IMG/VR virus record: IMGVR_UViG_3300042328_001218 | Span: 1 to 20,857 of that record | Strand: one strand, 5' to 3' | Length of the DNA stretch: 20,857 bases | Source: a virus | Shown here: piece after piece, positions 14,240 to 20,857 of the stretch | How the letters are laid out: the number at the start of each line of letters is the position of its first letter | How positions within the stretch are numbered: position 1 is the first letter of the stretch | Notes under the pieces: model-generated | What the model was told of the DNA's origin: nothing | The model's database searches: none | The model's input: only the letters and a program-made list of their open reading frames with translations | Position numbers and translations under genes: made by a program

Positions 14240-14479
14240 ATGCAAATTGATGCAACAAACATGTTTTTAGTTTATAATACCGTTACCGATATTTGTTCTG
14301 AACACAGAATACCGATAAAACCTGAGTGGTCTTGTCCTTTTGTTCAAACTCAAGTTTATGATCAACATTCTAAAAGTTGGCGATTTATGTTTGCTAATTA
14401 TGACATAACTGATGAATTTATTATAATTTACTTTAATGTTAAAGATATCTATAAGATTTCAGTAGCGGCCGCCAAATAA
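14240..14479 (+). CDS. Uncharacterised small protein
   Basis: A 79-residue protein, unrecognised. The ATG at 14240 has GGAG 7 bases upstream; a TTG 12 bases earlier in the same frame is less likely. Sequence features are aromatic-rich strands (SWRFMFANYDITDEFIIIYF) and an Ala-Ala-Ala-Lys end. Two Cys (ICSEHR, WSCPF) are too far apart and too few for a zinc site. Probably an early accessory protein. Confidence 0.7.
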   Translation: MQIDATNMFLVYNTVTDICSEHRIPIKPEWSCPFVQTQVYDQHSKSWRFMFANYDITDEFIIIYFNVKDIYKISVAAAK

Positions 14480-14488
14480 AAAAGACAA

Positions 14489-14523
14489 CCGATTCTGATG
14501 TATCTAACAGAAGAAAGAATCGG
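14489..14523 (+). promoter_or_regulatory. Hairpin enclosing a possible start codon
   Basis: Perfect 8-bp inverted repeat CCGATTCT / AGAATCGG with a 19-base loop that contains the ATG at 14498. No T-run. It could fold the translation start of the 39-codon frame, or be part of a structured untranslated region between 14480 and 14708. Confidence 0.4.
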
Positions 14524-14617
14524 ATGGATTTATGATGATAAAAGATTCTATATAAAGAATACGTGGCTAGATAGGAGATATTATGGAAGGTTTATTAATG
14601 ACAAAGGCATCCATTAA
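14498..14617 (+). CDS. Possible 39-residue peptide
   Basis: A short frame, MYLTEERIGWIYDDKRFYIK then NTWLDRRYYGRFINDKGIH, rich in aromatic and charged residues. It lacks a good ribosome site, overlaps the next small frame by 35 bases, and begins inside the loop of the 14489-14523 hairpin. The composition looks protein-like, but it may be untranslated. Confidence 0.35.
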   Translation: MYLTEERIGWIYDDKRFYIKNTWLDRRYYGRFINDKGIH

Positions 14618-14705
14618 CCCAACCTCGATTAGATTTATGCCAGATGGCAACACAGAAGTGTTGAGAATAGAACCGTTGGGTTCTATTCTCTGGAATGGTA
14701 GATAA
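14583..14705 (+). CDS. Small protein of 40 residues
   Basis: A 40-codon frame with a strong AGGAG ribosome site 6 bases before ATG 14583, ending 3 bases before the next gene's ATG. Peptide: MEGLLMTKASINPTSIRFMP, then an acidic segment and LGSILWNGR. The last third of the gene contains a perfect 12-bp hairpin, so base choice there may be constrained by RNA structure. Function unknown. Confidence 0.55.
   Translation: MEGLLMTKASINPTSIRFMPDGNTEVLRIEPLGSILWNGR
14663..14690 (+). promoter_or_regulatory. Perfect 12-bp hairpin with 4-base loop
   Basis: GAGAATAGAACC, loop GTTG, GGTTCTATTCTC: a fully complementary stem inside the 3' end of the 40-residue gene and 18 bases before the next start codon. 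No T-run follows, so it is not a standard terminator. It may be a processing site, translational control element or DNA cruciform. Confidence 0.75.
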
Positions 14706-14708
14706 AAT

Positions 14709-14999
14709 ATGACTCAAAAATTATTTCAACATAAACATTTAAATCATGGTAAAGATTCATATACTGTTGGCGACATTTTTGTATATGAAAGTGTATATTA
14801 TATCTTAGCAGTTTCCAGTCATAATTTCGGTAGCGGAGGTTATGTTGTATTGATAAATTTATACTCAGGCGGTATTTGGGACGTCCACACATCTGTAAAA
14901 GATATCGGTAAAATTACAGTATCGGAATTGTCTGATATTATTGGTTCTGATGTATCTAGGTTTAGATATGTTCCAAAATTAATTATCACAGAGGAATAA
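14709..14999 (+). CDS. Uncharacterised 96-residue protein
   Basis: An unrecognised beta-rich protein (YTVGDIFVYESVYYILAVSS, GGYVVLINLYSGGIWDV). The pattern GDIFVYES..YYILAV..., then GYVVLINLYSG, resembles small SH3-like barrels in which a short protein reads 'vGdif...yyilv', but this is impression only. The ribosome site is weak, and the strong hairpin at 14663-14690 lies just upstream. The stop overlaps the next start by one base (TAATG). Confidence 0.7.
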   Translation: MTQKLFQHKHLNHGKDSYTVGDIFVYESVYYILAVSSHNFGSGGYVVLINLYSGGIWDVHTSVKDIGKITVSELSDIIGSDVSRFRYVPKLIITEE

Positions 15000-15349
15000 T
15001 GTTTGTAATGAAAAAGTTTAAATATTATAAAGAAGGTATTGTTTATGCTAATGATGATACTGAAGCATTAAACAAATTGAATAATGATGTTACAGAATTA
15101 TGGGAAGAAGTTGAAGGTTTAGAGAGATGGGATGATGAGTTGCCAAATTCTGAACAAAAATATGTTAATATTCAGTATATTCTCGTTTCTAGTGAATATG
15201 ATAAAGAACAACTATTAAAAGCATTTGAGTATATCCACGATTGTCGCGGAATTGATACAGATTATATGGCTGTAAATACAATCGCGCATTTATATCTACA
15301 ACCTGATAATATTATTGTAACCAAAGATTCTAATGAATCAATAATATAA
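14999..15349 (+). CDS. Uncharacterised acidic protein
   Basis: A 116-residue protein, coupled to the previous gene by TAATG. An alternative ATG at 15008 (MKKFKYYKEG) is possible; GAGG at 14991-14994 sits 4 bases from the first and 13 from the second. The sequence is acidic and helical in the middle (TEALNKLNNDVTELWEEVEG) with a later segment YDKEQLLKAFEYIHDCRGID. No known motif. Probably a cytoplasmic early protein. Confidence 0.68.
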   Translation: MFVMKKFKYYKEGIVYANDDTEALNKLNNDVTELWEEVEGLERWDDELPNSEQKYVNIQYILVSSEYDKEQLLKAFEYIHDCRGIDTDYMAVNTIAHLYLQPDNIIVTKDSNESII

Positions 15350-15363
15350 AGGAAAAATTAAAA

Positions 15364-15591
15364 ATGACATATACAATAGAATTGAGTAAAAACTCAATCC
15401 AAAATTTGGATAAACAAGAATTAACTGATAGACATATTATACTCGTCAAAGTTGATGTAAAGGATATGCCGGCGCACAAAGCAATCAAATTTATGAGAGA
15501 TATTAGTAAAGAATTTGCTGATAAAGTTGCTCCAGCTGAAATAATTGTCATGCCATTAGAAAATACTATCGAAGTATTTGCAAAAAAGTGA
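15364..15591 (+). CDS. Uncharacterised 75-residue protein
   Basis: A short alpha/beta protein with AAGG upstream of ATG 15364. Visible pattern: strand RHIILVKVDV, helix AHKAIKFMRDISKEFADKV, strand EIIVMPL, strand TIEVFAKK. This beta-alpha-beta order suggests a ferredoxin-like small domain, which is inference. Function unknown. Confidence 0.7.
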   Translation: MTYTIELSKNSIQNLDKQELTDRHIILVKVDVKDMPAHKAIKFMRDISKEFADKVAPAEIIVMPLENTIEVFAKK

Positions 15592-15616
15592 TTATGAAAC
15601 GGATTAAGGAATAATA

Positions 15617-15718
15617 ATGACTAAATTTAAAGTTCCTGGTGTAGTTGATATTGTTGAAAATTGTGATGGCGATTTAGATTGTGCCATATTTACTATCAAA
15701 AAAAGAATTTGGAGTTGA
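15617..15718 (+). CDS. Possible 33-residue peptide
   Basis: A small frame with AAGGA 6 bases before ATG 15617 and a stop 3 bases before the next start. Peptide MTKFKVPGVVDIVENCDGDL then DCAIFTIKKRIWS. Tight spacing and a good ribosome site favour translation. No known family. Confidence 0.5.
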   Translation: MTKFKVPGVVDIVENCDGDLDCAIFTIKKRIWS

Positions 15719-15721
15719 AGA

Positions 15722-15946
15722 ATGAAACCTAAAGTAAAATACTATTTCAATCAATTCTGTGAAGATCGGAAATTTCTGGCATTTAATGAAAGATATGATT
15801 TTATCTGGAAAGATTTTGATGATGAAGATTTAGCATGGGAAGCGTTTGTTCATCTTGCCACTATGATCCAACAACAATTTGGCACAATTAATCTTGAATT
15901 AGAACTTCTAAAGAAATATGTAGCTATATCATCCGAGGATAATTGA
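15722..15946 (+). CDS. Uncharacterised 74-residue protein
   Basis: A small helical, aromatic-rich protein (YYFNQFCEDRKFLAFNERYD, WEAFVHLATMIQQQFG). GGAG 7 bases before ATG 15722. Its stop is 3 bases before gene 47, so it is probably cotranscribed with the recombination nuclease genes. Function unknown. Confidence 0.7.
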   Translation: MKPKVKYYFNQFCEDRKFLAFNERYDFIWKDFDDEDLAWEAFVHLATMIQQQFGTINLELELLKKYVAISSEDN

Positions 15947-15949
15947 AGA

Positions 15950-17005
15950 ATGAAAGCAGTTTTAATTTCCGACCAGCATATAGGAGCAAGGGAAAATAGT
16001 ACCATCATCCTTGAACATCAACGTAAATTTTATGATGAGATATTTTTTCCTTATCTGATAGAGAATAATATCAATATAATTATTGGTCTAGGCGATTTCT
16101 GGGATAAAAGAAAATATACCAATAATTATATTGCTGAACAAGCAAAACGATTATACTTTGATAAATTAGTTGAATATGGAATTTATCATTACATGATAGT
16201 AGGAAATCACGATTGTGCGTTCAAAAATTCTCTATTCCCAAACACCCCAAGAACATTACTAGCTGAGTATTCCAATCTGCATATCATTGATGAGCCACAA
16301 ACGGTATCAGTTGATGGTATTGACATCGCTATGATTCCTTGGATTTGCCAAGATAATTACGATGCTTCAATGAACGAAATTGCTACGTCGAAGGCAGATA
16401 TTTGTATGCTTCATGCAGAAATCTCTGGATTTCAGATGTATCGCGGCGTTGAATCGCATGGCGGTTTATCTCAATCAATGTTCGACCGATATGATAAAGC
16501 ATTTTCCGGTCATTACCACCATCGGTCAACTAAAGGCAATATTACCTATCTTGGTACGCCTTATGAACTAACTTGGCAAGATTATGGTGATCCTAAAGGA
16601 TTCCATACTTTCGACCTTGCTACTAGGGAGTTGACTTTTATTGAAAATCCGAATAAACTATTCGTTAAGATTGAATACAATGATTTAGATCAAGAACCCG
16701 TTGATTTGAGTGGTTTACAAATCAAAGATACTTACGTAAAATTAATTGTAGTCAACAAGACCGATTTCTATAAGTATGATCAGTTCTTGAATAAATTGTA
16801 TAACAAAGGTGCTTATGAGATTAAAATTATCGAAGACATCGGAGATTTCTCTACTGGCGAACTGTCGGATGACATTAAATTAGAAGATACGCAGTCTGTT
16901 CTAAATCACTATATTGAATCAATCGAAACTGACGTTGATACTGTAAAAATTAAATCATACATTCAATCGCTTTATGCGGAAGCGTTGAACTTGGAAATGG
17001 CATAA
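15950..17005 (+). CDS. gp47: Recombination endonuclease subunit gp47 (SbcD/Mre11-like)
   Basis: A 351-residue metallophosphoesterase, the nuclease half of the gp46/gp47 complex that resects DNA ends for recombination and helps degrade host DNA. All calcineurin-type motifs are present in order: D8-x-H10 (LISDQHIG), GDFWD (D49), GNHD (N86-H87), LHAE (H155) and GHYHH (H188, H190). Length is close to T4 gp47 (339). The C-terminal third would form the capping and gp46-binding region. The stop overlaps the gene 46 start (TAATG), so the two subunits are translationally coupled. Confidence 0.96.
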   Translation: MKAVLISDQHIGARENSTIILEHQRKFYDEIFFPYLIENNINIIIGLGDFWDKRKYTNNYIAEQAKRLYFDKLVEYGIYHYMIVGNHDCAFKNSLFPNTPRTLLAEYSNLHIIDEPQTVSVDGIDIAMIPWICQDNYDASMNEIATSKADICMLHAEISGFQMYRGVESHGGLSQSMFDRYDKAFSGHYHHRSTKGNITYLGTPYELTWQDYGDPKGFHTFDLATRELTFIENPNKLFVKIEYNDLDQEPVDLSGLQIKDTYVKLIVVNKTDFYKYDQFLNKLYNKGAYEIKIIEDIGDFSTGELSDDIKLEDTQSVLNHYIESIETDVDTVKIKSYIQSLYAEALNLEMA

Positions 17006-18723
17006 TGGCGACTATTCACTTTAAATACGTAGAGTATAAGAATTTCCTTTCAACCGGTAATTCTGCGAATAAAATCGTATTGGATAAATCAAGAACTACA
17101 TTAATAATGGGTAAAAATGGCGAAGGTAAATCGACCATTCTTGATGCCATTACGTTTTGTTTATTTGGCAAACCGTTCAGAGATATTAAACTCGGGCAAT
17201 TAGTTAATTCAATCAACGGAAAACAATTGACGGTTACCAGCGAGTTCATTGTTGGTAACAAACAATATAAAGTGATTCGCGGACTCAAACCCAATATCTT
17301 TGAAATCTATGCCGATGGTATTATGATTAATCAAGATGCATCTGCAAAAGATTATCAGAAAATTCTGGAACAACAAATTTTACGGTTGAACTATAAAACT
17401 TTCACGCAGGTTGTAATTTTGGGTTCCGCGTCTTTCGTGCCTTTTATGCAACTTAAAACAAGTCAACGCCGCGAGGTCGTGGAAGACATTCTTGACATTC
17501 GGATATTCTCTGTCATGAATCAGTTACTAAGGGATCGTGCATCTTCTACTAAAGATTCTATTGCAAAGTTAGACGCTGAGATTAAAGTAGCAAAGGCAAA
17601 GGTAGAATCCCAGACAGCAATTATCAAAGCAATGACTGCTGCGAAAACTGATACGGTCAGGTCTTTGCTTGATAAAATTCATCAAAACGAATCCCAGATA
17701 GAACAATCGCAAGTCACTTCGGAACTGCTGACCGCAGAAATTACAAAGTTACGGGAACGAACGACCGAAAAAAGTAGATTGGAAGAAGACATCAACCGTA
17801 TCAATAAAATGGTAAGTAAGTATTCTGCCACGATTGACCACCAGACAAACCACGTACATTTTTTCAACGATAACTCTGTTTGCTCAACCTGTTCCCAAGA
17901 AATCACAGAAGAGTATAAACAGGAAGTGATTGCTGGATTGCAAGATAAAATTGATGAAGAACAAACGAAGATTACTCAATTAGAAAAAGCGCATATTAAT
18001 CTGAAAGAATCTTTGGCAAAAATACAATCTGTTCAAAATGAAATAACAGATAAAAACATAGAGTTATCGACTACCAATAATACAATTTCGTTATTGAATA
18101 AACAGATAACTCAGTTCCGCGCGGAAATAGAATCGGTTGAACAGGATACATCAAATGTTGATGAAGAGAAACGTAAACTAAAAGAGTTAGCATCGGTAAC
18201 GGTATCTCAAATCAATCAAAAAACTTCATTATTAGAATTGAGAGAACTCCAGGAAGTTTCTAATCAATTATTGAAAGATACAGGTATTAAAACTGCTATC
18301 ATCAGAGAATATCTACCGGTAATGAATACGTTAATCAATAAGTATCTGGCAATCATGGACACTTATATCAAATTCGAGTTAGACGAATCATTTAATGAAA
18401 CCATTAAATCTAGGTTTAGAGATGAGTTCACTTATGCTTCGTTTTCCGAAGGCGAAAAACGCAAACTTGACGTTGCAATTTTGTTTGCTTGGAGGCAAAT
18501 CGCCAGATTGAAAAACTCAGTCAACACGAACCTATTAATCATGGACGAAATCGCGGATTCCTCATTAGATGACACGGCAACGGAATCTTTATTGACTATG
18601 ATAAACTCATTGGAGTCTGATACAAACGTGTTCGTTATATCACACCGCGGTGACATATTGAACGACAAATTTCACTCAGTTTTGCGCATAGAGAAGCGCA
18701 ACGATTTTTCTGTAATTGCTTAA
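17005..18723 (+). CDS. gp46: Recombination endonuclease subunit gp46 (SbcC/Rad50-like)
   Basis: A 572-residue SMC-family ATPase that partners gp47. Walker A GKNGEGKS (36-43) follows a typical N-terminal strand (FKYVEYKNFLSTG). Two long coiled-coil arms flank a zinc hook CSTC (C293, C296). The ABC signature FSEGEKR (S481-E484) and Walker B LLIMDEIADSS (D514-E515) follow, ending with the H-loop VISHRGD. Length matches T4 gp46 (560). It is the last gene of this transcript; a terminator lies about 150 bases downstream. Confidence 0.97.
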   Translation: MATIHFKYVEYKNFLSTGNSANKIVLDKSRTTLIMGKNGEGKSTILDAITFCLFGKPFRDIKLGQLVNSINGKQLTVTSEFIVGNKQYKVIRGLKPNIFEIYADGIMINQDASAKDYQKILEQQILRLNYKTFTQVVILGSASFVPFMQLKTSQRREVVEDILDIRIFSVMNQLLRDRASSTKDSIAKLDAEIKVAKAKVESQTAIIKAMTAAKTDTVRSLLDKIHQNESQIEQSQVTSELLTAEITKLRERTTEKSRLEEDINRINKMVSKYSATIDHQTNHVHFFNDNSVCSTCSQEITEEYKQEVIAGLQDKIDEEQTKITQLEKAHINLKESLAKIQSVQNEITDKNIELSTTNNTISLLNKQITQFRAEIESVEQDTSNVDEEKRKLKELASVTVSQINQKTSLLELRELQEVSNQLLKDTGIKTAIIREYLPVMNTLINKYLAIMDTYIKFELDESFNETIKSRFRDEFTYASFSEGEKRKLDVAILFAWRQIARLKNSVNTNLLIMDEIADSSLDDTATESLLTMINSLESDTNVFVISHRGDILNDKFHSVLRIEKRNDFSVIA

Positions 18724-18872
18724 TAAAATCAATAAGTTACGCGAATTTGATACCATTTTAACGACGAGTTAATTTTTTCGCCCTACCTTTCCTGCGGTTT
18801 GATGAAAAATCCATGATTTTACCGTTGTAACTCTTTGTTTAATAAGTGGTTTTTTAATTGAATTTCATTTTT

Positions 18873-18905
18873 AAAGACTGTTTCCTAAAACGAAACAGTC
18901 TTTTT
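18873..18905 (+). terminator. Intrinsic terminator after gp46
   Basis: A 12-bp stem AAAGACTGTTTC / GAAACAGTCTTT with a 7-base loop, ending in a T-run. The 149 bases between the gp46 stop and this hairpin contain no convincing gene on either strand. Confidence 0.9.
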
Positions 18906-18927
18906 CCTTCTGGCATTAAAAAAGTTC

Positions 18928-18956
18928 TTTACTTTTGGAAGTATTCGACGTATACT
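18928..18956 (+). promoter_or_regulatory. Sigma70-like early promoter for the vWA gene
   Basis: TTTACT at 18928-18933, a 17-base spacer, TATACT at 18951-18956. It sits between the gp46 terminator and a GGAG ribosome site at 18977-18980. The -35 and -10 boxes are identical to those of gene 55. Confidence 0.8.
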
Positions 18957-18985
18957 ATGCGTATAGTTTGAATTTTGGAGTTATT

Positions 18986-20857
18986 ATGAATCAAGTGATC
19001 GACATTACCGCTAAACTTCTGGCAACAGAAAATCTTACCATCATTAAAAAACCTTGCAGAACTGCCGCGTTTGACACCGAATCCCGCGAACTAATTCTTC
19101 CTGTTTGGAAAGACATGACCCCAGAAATCGAAGGGATGTTGGTCGGTCACGAAGTTGGTCATGCTCTTTATACCACCCTTGATATTATTGATGCTGTCAA
19201 AGATAACAAAAAACTTCATACTTATTTGAACGTCATCGAGGATGTTCGAGTAGAAAAGTTAATGAAACGCAAATACCCTGGATTGCGCAAAACCTTTACT
19301 GCTGGTTATAAACAGTTAAATGATCGCGACTTCTTCGGCGTAAGCGAAATCGCTGATATGTCCACTTTGAATCTTATTGACAGAATCAATATGTGGTACA
19401 AAGTTGGATTTTCCGCAAACGTCAAATTCTCTAAAACCGAGATGGAATTTGTTAACCGCACCGAAAGAACTGAAACTTCTAAAGAGGTAATTCAACTTGC
19501 ACAGGAAATCTATGATTATTCAAAAGAACAGTTAGAGAAGAATCCGCAACAACAAAAACCGCAATTGCAAATGGAAGATCCAGAAGGCGATGATGATTCA
19601 TACGATGATTCCGAATATATGGAATTTGATGAATCTGACTCCGATGAATCAGAAACTCCTAGTGATGTTGATGCAGAATCAACAGATGACGATCAAGGCA
19701 CTGGCGAAACTTCTGCATCTGATGGTTCAAGTAACCGCGAAATGACCGAAGAAGAACTGGAAGAAGCATTAGAATCAATTACCGATAAAGCATTGTCAAA
19801 TGCCATCGATGAGTTAGCAGATACCTCGGTGCAGTATAACTACCATACTCTAGCAACTGATTATGATATTGATTTTATCATTCCAGTAAAAACAATTTTG
19901 GATGAAACCAAAGACGTTGATGATTATCCAAAAATGATTACTAGATGTGGAACTGAGATGGACCAGTCCGTCGATGATGCGTTTAATACATTCAAAACTA
20001 ACGCCAATCGTACGGTATCTTATTTGGTAAAAGAATTTGAAATGAAAAAAGCGGCAACTGCTTACAAAAGAACCCAGACTTCAAAATCGGGTTCGCTTGA
20101 TATGTCGAAAATCTTTGCTTACCAGTTGAACGATGATTTGTTCAAACGGGTTACCGCCATTAAAAGGGGTAAAAACCACGGTATGATGTTTTTACTGGAC
20201 TGGTCCGGTTCGATGAGTAATGTCATTCATGATACACTTGAACAAGTAATTACTCTGGCAATGTTTTGTCATCGCGCGCAGATTCCGTTCCAAGTATTGG
20301 CGTTTACCGATCATTATTATAGAAACTTCGATAAAGACAACACTGCTTATTATGAACGAGTAAAAGCGAGAAGGGTAGATTACCGTAATAAACAATTTAC
20401 ATTAAATAATACCGTAGACACTTGTAATCTGTTGGAATTCTTTAATGACAAAATGTCTACGAGAGAATTTAATGTCATGGCAAAACGATTATTTAACACG
20501 TTTGCGTTCATTCATGGTAGTTATAATTTAGGTTCAACGCCATTGAATCAATCATTGGCATTTATGACTGAATACCTTGGTTCATTTATTCGCAAAAATA
20601 ATATTGAAAAAATGTCCTTTATTACGTTGACTGACGGCATGGGTGATAGTTTACGTTCGTCCAGTCCGTTTTATTCCGGAAAAATTGATAAAATTAAAAA
20701 CTTTATTACCGATCCAATTACTAAAATCACTTACCCTTTCAAAATCACTTACCCTTTCAAAGAAAATTCGGTTGAACAAACAGGTACATTATTAAAAATT
20801 ATTAAAGACAGATACAACGTTAATAACATTGGTTTTTATATCGCATCTAAAGCATCC
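18986..20857 (+). CDS. CobT-like protein with HExxH motif and vWA domain (3' end outside window)
   Basis: At least 624 residues, open at the right edge. Domains: an N-terminal zinc-peptidase-like region with HEVGH (55-59) and downstream acidic NVIEDVRVE (possible third ligand, E85 or E90); a very acidic low-complexity linker (about 190-255, Asp/Glu/Ser); a helical segment; and a von Willebrand A domain with MIDAS DWSGSMS (D405, S407, S409), the conserved Thr in GSTPLNQ, and LTDGMGD. Acidic linker plus vWA is the CobT layout; CobT-type proteins work with MoxR/CobS-type AAA+ ATPases to insert metals or remodel proteins. Similar proteins occur in T4-like cyanophages. ATG 18986 follows GGAG. Metal-peptidase activity is inferred. 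It contains an in-frame 18-bp duplication. Confidence 0.88.
   Translation, partial: MNQVIDITAKLLATENLTIIKKPCRTAAFDTESRELILPVWKDMTPEIEGMLVGHEVGHALYTTLDIIDAVKDNKKLHTYLNVIEDVRVEKLMKRKYPGLRKTFTAGYKQLNDRDFFGVSEIADMSTLNLIDRINMWYKVGFSANVKFSKTEMEFVNRTERTETSKEVIQLAQEIYDYSKEQLEKNPQQQKPQLQMEDPEGDDDSYDDSEYMEFDESDSDESETPSDVDAESTDDDQGTGETSASDGSSNREMTEEELEEALESITDKALSNAIDELADTSVQYNYHTLATDYDIDFIIPVKTILDETKDVDDYPKMITRCGTEMDQSVDDAFNTFKTNANRTVSYLVKEFEMKKAATAYKRTQTSKSGSLDMSKIFAYQLNDDLFKRVTAIKRGKNHGMMFLLDWSGSMSNVIHDTLEQVITLAMFCHRAQIPFQVLAFTDHYYRNFDKDNTAYYERVKARRVDYRNKQFTLNNTVDTCNLLEFFNDKMSTREFNVMAKRLFNTFAFIHGSYNLGSTPLNQSLAFMTEYLGSFIRKNNIEKMSFITLTDGMGDSLRSSSPFYSGKIDKIKNFITDPITKITYPFKITYPFKENSVEQTGTLLKIIKDRYNVNNIGFYIASKAS
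20723..20758 (+). repeat. 18-bp perfect tandem duplication within the vWA gene
   Basis: Two identical adjacent 18-base copies (20723-20740 and 20741-20758) that encode KITYPF twice. The frame is preserved. Confidence 0.95.

Noticed and set aside
18724-18870. Short basic minus-strand peptide frame after gp46
   Set aside because: Only about 18 codons, no ribosome site; treated as non-coding.
1-20857. CRISPR array, tRNA genes or insertion sequences
   Set aside because: No regularly spaced repeats, no cloverleaf-like segments and no transposase motifs were seen; the only direct repeats are the 54-bp pair and two short tandem duplications.

Overview
The window is a piece of an AT-rich, T4-like myovirus genome. 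The organism is inferred from recognisable T4 core proteins in T4-like (cyanophage/exo-T4) order: portal gp20, prohead core gp67, a protein in the gp68 position, protease gp21, scaffold gp22, major capsid gp23, then UvsY, UvsW, late sigma factor gp55, gp47 and gp46. No photosynthesis genes, tRNAs, rRNAs or CRISPR arrays were seen. The host cannot be named. A phage-borne PAS-GGDEF-EAL protein points to a bacterium that uses cyclic di-GMP, most likely a proteobacterium.

Layout. (1) 1-4971: head-assembly operon on the + strand (20-67-68?-unknown-21-22-23), with an AATAAATA late-type promoter before gene 22 and a GNRA-loop terminator after gene 23. (2) 4997-7067: a homing-endonuclease island. An HNH endonuclease with its own TATAAATA late promoter sits between two exact 54-bp copies of the gene 23 terminator region. 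Next to it, on the - strand, is a Vsr/DUF559-like nuclease gene split by a frameshift at a T-run, with its own sigma70-like promoter. (3) 7105-11799: a tail-tube-fold structural protein, uvsY, uvsW, a small Sm-like protein, gene 55 and a BCS1-like AAA+ ATPase. (4) 11834-13549: a 571-residue PAS-GGDEF-EAL protein in which all the catalytic residues I checked in both cyclic di-GMP domains are intact. (5) 13559-15946: a cluster of small, mostly unrecognised genes behind a strong sigma70-like promoter, containing a 40-bp tandem duplication and two hairpins. (6) 15950-18723: the gp47/gp46 recombination nuclease pair, then a terminator. (7) 18928-end: a promoter and a large HExxH + vWA (CobT-like) protein that runs off the window.

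How it works together. Four promoters share a TATACT -10 box and an exact 17-base spacer (gene 55, the small-gene cluster, the vWA gene and the - strand nuclease). They are best read as host-sigma early promoters. Gene 55 made from one of these would then switch on NATAAATA late promoters, which precede gene 22, the HNH endonuclease, the tail-tube-like gene and the cyclic di-GMP gene. UvsY, UvsW, gp46 and gp47 form the recombination-dependent replication set. The most unusual content is the cyclic di-GMP enzyme, followed by the repeat-flanked endonuclease insertion, the broken second nuclease, and the 12-bp perfect hairpin at 14663-14690.
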